Source of the DNA: Bacillota bacterium
GTDB taxonomy: Bacteria > Bacillota > UBA4882 > UBA8346
DNA length: 64,000 bases
Assembly (NCBI GenBank): GCA_012735315.1
Contig: JAAYHS010000192.1
Coordinates: 1-64,000 of the forward strand
Direction: 5' to 3'
The position numbers and the translations under genes are program-made. The stretch's first letter is position 1. Each line of letters opens with the position of its first letter. The notes below the pieces were generated by a model, which worked only from the letters and a program-made list of their open reading frames with translations, did not search any database and was not told the DNA's origin. Shown here in pieces: positions 58,132-64,000 of the stretch.

Positions 58132-60972
58132 ATGTCAAGCGGTTTTATTAAGATTAAAGGGGCGCGGCAGCATAATCTTAAAAATATTGATTTGAAGATT
58201 CCCCGGGATAAGTTGGTGGTGTTTACCGGTTTGTCGGGGTCGGGGAAATCGTCATTGGCTTTTGACACCATCTATGCCGAAGGCCAGCGGCGTTATGTGG
58301 AATCATTGTCCGCCTATGCCCGCCAATTTTTGGGGCAGATGGACAAGCCGGATGTGGACTATATCGAAGGCCTTTCGCCGGCGATTTCCATTGACCAAAA
58401 GACCACCAGCCATAATCCCCGGTCTACAGTGGGGACGGTTACCGAAATCTACGATTATTTACGGCTGTTATTCGCCCGCATCGGGCAGCCCTATTGTCCC
58501 AAATGCCGTCAACCGATCCGGCAACAAACCGTGGAACAAATCGTGGATCAGGTGTTGGCATTTCCGGCGGGGACCAAATTTATGGTGCTGGCGCCGGTTG
58601 TCAGACGCAGAAAAGGGGAGTATGAAAAGGTTTTTGAGGATTTACGCCGGGACGGTTACGTTAGGGTCCGGGTTAACGGCGAGATCCACGATTTGAGCGA
58701 ATCGATTAAGCTGGAAAGATACAAACAGCATACCATTGAGGCGGTAGTCGACCGGCTGGTTTTGAAGCCGGAGATACGGCAACGCCTGGCGGACTCGGTG
58801 GAGTTGGCCTTGAAACTGGCCAAGGGACTGGTGACCATCAGCGTAATCGATGGCGAAGATTATATCTTCAGTGAAAAATTCGCTTGCCCTGATTGCGGTT
58901 TTAGTTTTGAAGAGCTGACGCCCAGAATGTTCTCTTTTAACACCCCTTATGGGGCGTGTCCCGATTGCGCCGGGTTGGGGTTTAAGATGGAGATCGATCC
59001 CGAGTTGTTGATCGATAAGGAACGTTCCTTGAATCAAGGGGGAATCAGGGCGTGGAGTTCGGATGAGGAATCCTGGTCGCTGCAATACTTGCGTTCGGTG
59101 GCCCGCAAATACGGATTGGACCCGGATCGCCCCTTAAAAGAGGCTACGCCTGAACAGCTTGAAGTCTTGTTATACGGAACCAACGGCGACAAGATCGAGA
59201 TTCACTATCAAGGACATGACCGGGAATTTAAGCATTTAGCCGTTTTTGAGGGTGTGGCCCGAAATTTGGAGCGGCGGTATCTCGAAACCAACTCGGAGTA
59301 TATGCGCAGAGAGATCGAACGCTATATGTCGAACAAGCCCTGTACCACTTGCGGGGGCACCCGTTTAAAAAAGGAAAGTCTCGCGGTGTTGTTGGGCGGC
59401 GTCAATATCAGCCAAGTGACCTCGTTATCCGTAATTGAGGCCAAACGGTTTTTAAATAATCTTAAATTGACCGCCCGTGATGAAGCGGTAGCCAGATTGG
59501 TGCTGAAAGAGCTCAATGAACGGCTGGATTTTTTGATTAACGTAGGTTTGGATTATTTAACCCTGGACCGGGCCGCCGGTACTTTATCCGGAGGGGAGGC
59601 GCAGCGGATTAGGCTGGCGACCCAGATCGGTTCGTCGTTGGTAGGCGTGTTGTACATTCTTGATGAACCCAGCATCGGGTTGCATCAGCGGGACAACCGG
59701 CGTTTGATCGAAGCCTTAAAAGGGTTGCGCGACTTGGGAAACACGGTGATCGTGGTTGAACACGACGAGGAAATGATTCGGGAGGCGGATTTTATCGTCG
59801 ATATCGGTCCGGGCGCAGGGGTCCACGGGGGTGAAATCGTTTGCGCCGGGGCGCTGAAGGACGTTCTTAATGAGCCTAAATCCATTACCGGACAGTATTT
59901 GTCGGGAGCTAAACGGATTTTAGTTCCTAACAAAAGGCGCCAACCCAACGGTAAATTCCTGGAGATTAAAGGCGCGGCTCAGCATAATTTGAAAAAAATC
60001 GACGTCAAAATTCCGTTGGGGTTGTTTGTTTGCGTCACCGGGGTCTCCGGTTCCGGAAAAAGCACTTTGGTGAATGACATTTTATACCCGGTGGCGGCGA
60101 CCAAGTTGAATAAGGCTTCTACCTTGCAAGCAGGAGAGCATCGGACGATTCTCGGTCTTGAGCATCTCGATAAGGTGGTGGACATCAACCAAGCGCCCAT
60201 CGGCAGGACCCCCAGATCCAATCCGGCCACCTACACCGGTGTTTTTGATCCGATTCGGGAACTGTTCGCCCAGACCCCGGAAGCAAAGGCCAGAGGGTAC
60301 AAAATGGGAAGGTTTTCGTTTAATGTCAAGGGTGGACGCTGTGAAGCCTGCGCCGGGGATGGGATTATCAAAATTGAGATGCATTTTTTGCCGGACGTTT
60401 ATGTGCCCTGTGAGGTCTGTAAGGGAAAACGTTACAACCGGGAAACTTTGGAGATCAAATATAAAGGAAAGACTATCTCCGAAATACTGGAGATGACGGT
60501 TGAGGAAGCATTGGAGTTTTTCTACAACATCCCGAAAATTCGCCGCAAGTTGCAAACCCTGTATGACGTGGGACTGGGTTATATCAAGTTGGGTCAGCCG
60601 GCCACCACCCTTTCCGGAGGCGAGGCCCAACGGGTCAAATTAGCCACGGAGCTTTCCAGGCGGTCAAACGGAAAGACCTTGTATATTCTGGACGAGCCGA
60701 CCACCGGTTTGCATTTCGCCGATGTCCATAATTTGTTGGAGATGTTGCAGCGGCTGGTGGAAGCGGGGGATACGGTATTGGTGATCGAGCATAACTTGGA
60801 TGTAATCAAGACCGCCGATTATCTGATCGACCTCGGACCCGAGGGCGGGGAAAGGGGCGGCCGGGTAGTGGCTACCGGCACCCCGGAAGAGGTCGCCCAA
60901 AATCCGAAATCCTATACGGGTCAGTTTTTGAAATCCTTGGTTTTGCGGGAAAAAGTTCCAATGGCTAAATAA
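58132..60972 (+). CDS. uvrA: Excinuclease ABC subunit A
   Basis: DNA-damage sensor ATPase, 946 residues. Two ABC modules, each with Walker A (GLSGSGKSS near 33, GVSGSGKST near 640) and signature (LSGGEAQR twice, with LDEPSIGLH and LDEPTTGLH Walker B). Zinc-finger Cys pairs: CPKC (about 118), CPDC...CPDC (about 250-280) and CEAC...CEVC (about 740-766). Length is normal. TACTGGAGGATTTTT precedes ATG 58132. No SOS box is seen directly upstream; read-through from uvrB across the IVP unit is possible. Confidence 0.97.
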   Translation: MSSGFIKIKGARQHNLKNIDLKIPRDKLVVFTGLSGSGKSSLAFDTIYAEGQRRYVESLSAYARQFLGQMDKPDVDYIEGLSPAISIDQKTTSHNPRSTVGTVTEIYDYLRLLFARIGQPYCPKCRQPIRQQTVEQIVDQVLAFPAGTKFMVLAPVVRRRKGEYEKVFEDLRRDGYVRVRVNGEIHDLSESIKLERYKQHTIEAVVDRLVLKPEIRQRLADSVELALKLAKGLVTISVIDGEDYIFSEKFACPDCGFSFEELTPRMFSFNTPYGACPDCAGLGFKMEIDPELLIDKERSLNQGGIRAWSSDEESWSLQYLRSVARKYGLDPDRPLKEATPEQLEVLLYGTNGDKIEIHYQGHDREFKHLAVFEGVARNLERRYLETNSEYMRREIERYMSNKPCTTCGGTRLKKESLAVLLGGVNISQVTSLSVIEAKRFLNNLKLTARDEAVARLVLKELNERLDFLINVGLDYLTLDRAAGTLSGGEAQRIRLATQIGSSLVGVLYILDEPSIGLHQRDNRRLIEALKGLRDLGNTVIVVEHDEEMIREADFIVDIGPGAGVHGGEIVCAGALKDVLNEPKSITGQYLSGAKRILVPNKRRQPNGKFLEIKGAAQHNLKKIDVKIPLGLFVCVTGVSGSGKSTLVNDILYPVAATKLNKASTLQAGEHRTILGLEHLDKVVDINQAPIGRTPRSNPATYTGVFDPIRELFAQTPEAKARGYKMGRFSFNVKGGRCEACAGDGIIKIEMHFLPDVYVPCEVCKGKRYNRETLEIKYKGKTISEILEMTVEEALEFFYNIPKIRRKLQTLYDVGLGYIKLGQPATTLSGGEAQRVKLATELSRRSNGKTLYILDEPTTGLHFADVHNLLEMLQRLVEAGDTVLVIEHNLDVIKTADYLIDLGPEGGERGGRVVATGTPEEVAQNPKSYTGQFLKSLVLREKVPMAK

Positions 60973-60976
60973 GCGT

Positions 60977-61029
60977 AAGGGGCTGTCGTAAAATAGAGAT
61001 TTTGTTGTCTATTTTTGCAACAGCTCCTT
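60977..61029. terminator. Bidirectional hairpin between uvrA and the VOC gene
   Basis: AAGGGGCTGT (60977-60986) with ACAGCTCCTT (61020-61029) and, inside, AAAATAGA with TCTATTTT. It lies between two convergent 3' ends and overlaps the VOC stop. A clear T-run is lacking outside the stem. Confidence 0.55.
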
Positions 61030-61474
61030 ATTTCCAATTTTGGATTTCTACTATGTTTTGCTCCGGGTCTTTAGCGTAAGCGACGGTTAAGACTCCAACC
61101 CCTTCGACTGTGGTTGCGACGATTTCCCCAAGCAAACTCCCGCCGTGTTCCACAAGTTTTCGGCAATAAAACTCCACATCATCGACTAAAAAAGCCAGAT
61201 GGGCCAATCCGGGCCGGTTTACGGCGGGTTGAGTATCCGAATCGATGGTTTGATTATATTGAAAAATTTCCAAAGTCGGACCATTAGGGTAACCCGGCAA
61301 CCGGAGATGCACACCTTGAATCCGCGCATTTTTAAGAGCGGTAAGCCGGTCGAGCCAGTCGCCTTTGAGGTCGCGTTCGGGAGGGACGGGTTCGCAATTG
61401 AAAACTTCAATATAAAAGCGGGCCAGTTTCTTCCAGTCGCGGGCGACGATGTTGGTATGCGCGTATTTGAGCAT
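61028..61474 (-). CDS. VOC-family (glyoxalase/bleomycin resistance-like) protein
   Basis: 148 residues with the two beta-alpha-beta-beta-beta modules of the vicinal-oxygen-chelate fold: MLKYAHTNIVARDWKKLARFYIEVF at the start, GVHLRLPGYPNGPTLEIFQY in the middle and AHLAFLVDDVEFYCRKLVEHG then DPEQNIVEIQNW in the second. Potential metal ligands are His6, Glu in LEIFQ, His in LAHLAF and Glu in IVEIQ. The substrate is unknown. ATG 61474; weak ribosome binding site (GGTG). Confidence 0.85.
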   Translation of the reverse strand: MLKYAHTNIVARDWKKLARFYIEVFNCEPVPPERDLKGDWLDRLTALKNARIQGVHLRLPGYPNGPTLEIFQYNQTIDSDTQPAVNRPGLAHLAFLVDDVEFYCRKLVEHGGSLLGEIVATTVEGVGVLTVAYAKDPEQNIVEIQNWK

Positions 61475-61700
61475 CGTAAATCACACCTTAATAATATAAT
61501 CGGTTACTTAATAAGATAAGTAGATTCTTGCTTGACCCGGCGGACTCCTTTCCAATTTCCCAAGATTATCATTTTCCCGTGAAAACGAATTATACGTTAC
61601 GGTTTTCGTATCCGATTGGTTTGAGGCAATTTCTACAGCCGGATCTCCGATTTCCCCGGTATATAAACTTAGGATAATAGCCGGGGGAAGGCCTGTTCTT

Positions 61701-62543
61701 TTGTCACTCATATTCAGACGTAAGCATAAGCTAAACCAAAATGTGAGTGATCGAGGGATTAGGGTGGTCCAATTTTTAGCGCGATTCAACATAGTCTTCG
61801 CCGGGATTATTTGCAGCTTGGGGGCCGGACTATTAACCGGACTGGGCGCGGCGCCGATTTTCTTTAAAACCAACGTTTCCAAAAAGCTGTTGGATTGTTT
61901 ATTGGGTTTCGCAGCCGGAGTGATGCTGGCCGCCACCTCATTCAGCTTGATCGTGCCGGCGATCGAAAGCGGAGGCGGCGGGGTCAGGGGCGCTACGCTG
62001 ACTTTAATCGGGATCCTGTTGGGCGGCGTCTTCGTGGACCGGATCGATCATTTTTTCCCGGATACCAATCTTTATCTCGGTCCCAAAACCAACCACGACA
62101 ACTTAAGAAAAATTTGGTTATTTACCTTGGCGATTACCATTCACAATTTTCCGGAAGGATTGGCGGTGGGAGTCGGTTTCGGGGACGGCAATATCGCCAA
62201 TGGTTTGAGTTTGGCGATCGCCATTGGACTTCAGAATATGCCGGAGGGATTGGCGGTGGCCTTGCCTTTTTTGCGCGAGGGCTTTTCGCAAGCCAAAGCG
62301 TTTTGGATCGCATTCCTCACCGGGATGGTGGAACCAATCGGGGGTTTAATCGGAGCCGGGCTTGTTTGTGTCGCCAAACCGATGCTCCCGTTAATGTTGG
62401 CCTTTGCCGCGGGTGCGATGTTATTTGTGATTAGCCATGAGATTATCCCGGAAACTCATAAGGAGAATTCTTCCAAATTGACTACGCATTCATTGATCAT
62501 CGGGTTTGTGATCATGATGTTTTTGGATAATGTGTTGGGATAA
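61701..62543 (+). CDS. ZIP-family metal transporter
   Basis: Eight-TM metal permease, zinc or iron type. HNFPEGLAVGVGFGDG (about residue 146) and GLQNMPEGLAVALPF (about 176) are the paired metal-site helices IV and V of ZIP proteins; EPIGG and SHEIIPETH follow. The start is uncertain: TTG 61701 has GGGGGAAGG about 9 bases upstream, while GTG 61764 has GAGGG 7 bases upstream and begins closer to the first helix. The first 22 residues from TTG are basic and not family-like, so the shorter form (259 residues) may be right. Confidence 0.85.
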   Translation: MSLIFRRKHKLNQNVSDRGIRVVQFLARFNIVFAGIICSLGAGLLTGLGAAPIFFKTNVSKKLLDCLLGFAAGVMLAATSFSLIVPAIESGGGGVRGATLTLIGILLGGVFVDRIDHFFPDTNLYLGPKTNHDNLRKIWLFTLAITIHNFPEGLAVGVGFGDGNIANGLSLAIAIGLQNMPEGLAVALPFLREGFSQAKAFWIAFLTGMVEPIGGLIGAGLVCVAKPMLPLMLAFAAGAMLFVISHEIIPETHKENSSKLTTHSLIIGFVIMMFLDNVLG

Positions 62544-62581
62544 TGATTTTTGAGGTTTAAATGTTATTTAGCGAGATATTT

Positions 62582-63478
62582 TTATAGAGTGTTAGTCGGC
62601 GTTTTTTGAATGCTTTGAAACTGGGAGACGAGCATTCCCGTTAACATTAAAAGACATCCCAGATAGCCCCTGGCTCCCAGCTTTTCACCTAAAATAACCA
62701 AACCTCCGACGGCGGCGAAGACTGCTTCCAGACTAAGGATAATCGCGGCATGGGACGGTTTGGCGTATTTTTGACCGGCCGCCTGCAGGGTGTAGGCGAT
62801 CCCGACCGAGAAGATCCCACCGTAAAGAATCGGAATGACGGCGTGGCGAAGCGCGTCCCAGGCTGCGCTTTCGGTGAACAGGGCAACCGCCGTACTCAGG
62901 AGCGAGCAGGTTAGGAATTGAAAGAACGAAAGCTTGAGAAGGTCGGCTTTTTTTATGAAATTATCAATCAACAATAGGTGAAGCGCCCAGAAGAAAGCGC
63001 CCCCCAGTTCCAACAAATCCCCCCTGACGACGGAAAAACCACCGCTGACACTGAGAAAGTAAAGGCCGGTCCCGGCAATCGCCACCCCGATCCAATTGAA
63101 AAGGTGAATTTGGTGTTTTAAAAAGATACCGAGCAAAGGCACGATTACCATGTAAAGGCCGGTGATAAAAGCCGCTTTTCCGGCTTCGGTTTCGGCCAGT
63201 CCGATTTGTTGAAGGGATGAGGCTATAAAGAGAACGGTGCCGGCGATAATCCCGGCGGGTAGGGCGTTTCCCGGTTTAAAGCCGGGCTTCGGTCCGGACT
63301 TTTTAGCGGATAACACCAGCAGCGGGATTAATGAAAGGCCGCCTAAAGCGAAGCGGACGCCGTTAAAGGCGAACGGCTCCACATACCGGGCGCCGACGCG
63401 TTGCGCCACGAAGGCCAGCCCCCAAATGGCGGCGGTTAATAATAAATAAAGGTTGGAACGGAGAGTCCGGTTGCTCAT
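62582..63478 (-). CDS. EamA/DMT-family transporter
   Basis: 298 residues, ten TM helices in two EamA repeats of about 130 residues each (LTAAIWGLAFVAQRVGARYVEPFAFNGVRF begins the first; ELGGAFFWALHLLLIDNFIKKA the second). Such proteins export amino acids or other metabolites; the substrate is unknown. GGGAGACAAC precedes ATG 63478. Convergent with the ZIP gene. Confidence 0.9.
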   Translation of the reverse strand: MSNRTLRSNLYLLLTAAIWGLAFVAQRVGARYVEPFAFNGVRFALGGLSLIPLLVLSAKKSGPKPGFKPGNALPAGIIAGTVLFIASSLQQIGLAETEAGKAAFITGLYMVIVPLLGIFLKHQIHLFNWIGVAIAGTGLYFLSVSGGFSVVRGDLLELGGAFFWALHLLLIDNFIKKADLLKLSFFQFLTCSLLSTAVALFTESAAWDALRHAVIPILYGGIFSVGIAYTLQAAGQKYAKPSHAAIILSLEAVFAAVGGLVILGEKLGARGYLGCLLMLTGMLVSQFQSIQKTPTNTL

Positions 63479-63683
63479 GTTGTCTCCCTAATTTTCAGCG
63501 TAGTTGAATTTCTTGTTCCGGCGGCAAGGCCGACAACCGCCGTGACGGCTAGGACCTCAATCATGGCGGATATTCGACTTGATTGGGCGGTCTGTTAATT
63601 AATTCTCGTTTTATCAGTAATTCCTTTAATTTTGGATTATCTGTTTCACAAATTTAACTTAGAAGTCGAGAGGCAAAGGGTTA

Positions 63684-63712
63684 TTAGACATAAAGTAAGA
63701 ATATGTTATAAT
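63684..63712 (+). promoter_or_regulatory. Predicted promoter of glutaredoxin-like gene
   Basis: TTAGAC (63684-63689), 17 bases, TATAAT (63707-63712), 26 bases before the start codon. Confidence 0.65.
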
Positions 63713-63738
63713 GAAAAAAACATCCGGAGGCGACTTGG

Positions 63739-63996
63739 ATGGTTCGAATGATCGGCGCCGAATGGTGCGAAAAGTGCAAGCAGGCCAAGCGACTTTTGCA
63801 AGAGCGGGGTCTTTGGGACTTGATCGAATATGTTGATTATGATTCACTTGAAGGGAGAAGGCTGGCTTCGAAGCTGGAGGCCAAAAACATTCCATTTTTC
63901 GTCGCCGACGGCGAGTTGGTCCAATATGTCGGCGAAGTATTGCACCGTTTAACTGAAGAACGAATCAAACAGGCTTTCGGCGGAGAAGATGAATAA
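63739..63996 (+). CDS. Glutaredoxin/thioredoxin-like protein
   Basis: 85 residues with thioredoxin-fold features: MIGAEWCEKCKQAKRLLQERG carries the CxxC pair (Cys10 and Cys13), then YVDYDSLEG, and cis-Pro in NIPFFV. It probably reduces disulfides or carries redox equivalents. The CEKC active site is not the CPYC of glutaredoxins, so the exact partner is open. GGAGG lies 9 bases before ATG 63739. It ends near the edge of the window. Confidence 0.85.
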   Translation: MVRMIGAEWCEKCKQAKRLLQERGLWDLIEYVDYDSLEGRRLASKLEAKNIPFFVADGELVQYVGEVLHRLTEERIKQAFGGEDE

Positions 63997-64000
63997 TAAA

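Noticed and set aside
61508-61936. 142-codon frame on the minus strand over the ZIP gene start
   Set aside because: Most of it lies opposite the well-supported ZIP coding region and shows no family motif or ribosome binding site.

Overview
The window reads as a chromosomal segment of a diderm, spore-forming, probably anaerobic member of the Firmicutes (Bacillota). This placement is inferred. Firmicute traits are AbrB-type and YaaH-type (LysM/GH18) spore or transition proteins, the rapZ-yvcK pair, a CGAAC-like LexA box, AGGAGG-type ribosome binding sites and many TTG/GTG starts. The outer membrane is inferred from flagellar L-ring and P-ring genes (flgH, flgI, flgA). Anaerobic life is suggested by an NfnAB-type electron-bifurcating transhydrogenase and several ferredoxin-like proteins. 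GC is moderate (about half) except in an AT-rich island at about 49.4-52.2 kb.

Layout. 0-10 kb: nfnAB, a ferredoxin, small membrane/hypothetical genes, a LysM/GH18 spore-lytic enzyme and a polar amino-acid ABC operon. 10-18 kb: AbrB-like regulator, Hsp20, LacI regulator plus Gfo/Idh oxidoreductase, ddl, a PHP phosphoesterase whose Shine-Dalgarno lies in a hairpin, and rapZ-yvcK (without whiA next to it). 18.5-23.4 kb: flgF-flgG-flgA-flgH-flgI-flgJ with a strongly folded RNA between flgF and flgG. 23.6-30.3 kb: a membrane protein, an RsmC-like methyltransferase that seems to start at AUA, glgA, a GalT-like enzyme, a gluconate 5-dehydrogenase-like SDR, a decayed MNT/HEPN pair and a GNAT. 30.4-38.9 kb: tRNA-Thr, leuCDB, an HTH-methyltransferase fusion, eda, and an unusual operon of a ParM-like actin, an LSm/Hfq-like protein and a helical protein. 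39.4-44.9 kb: ftsEX, an EnvC-like M23 activator, a CtpA-like protease and a YibQ-like deacetylase, a septal murein set. 45.6-49.3 kb: a cobalt/nickel ECF transporter (cbiMQO) interrupted by a 61-bp tandem-repeat array, with nikR. 49.4-52.2 kb: an AT-rich island with an SfiI-like restriction-modification pair beside a 5'-truncated HAD gene. 52.4-64 kb: an AlkZ-related protein, DUF1540, a flavoprotein, uvrB with an SOS box, an interrupted four-helix-bundle IVP gene, uvrA, and small transporter/redox genes.

The intergenic DNA is unusually rich in dispersed non-coding repeats: low-complexity arrays of the GTTCCGGGTTCCG type in facing pairs, one pair enclosing the IVP gene; a pair of about 140-bp hairpin elements; three short CCCCGGC..GCCGGGG palindromes; and two larger palindromic elements that look like miniature mobile elements. 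The strongest candidates for something undescribed are the actin/LSm/helical operon, the flgF-flgG leader RNA and the repeat-flanked IVP unit.
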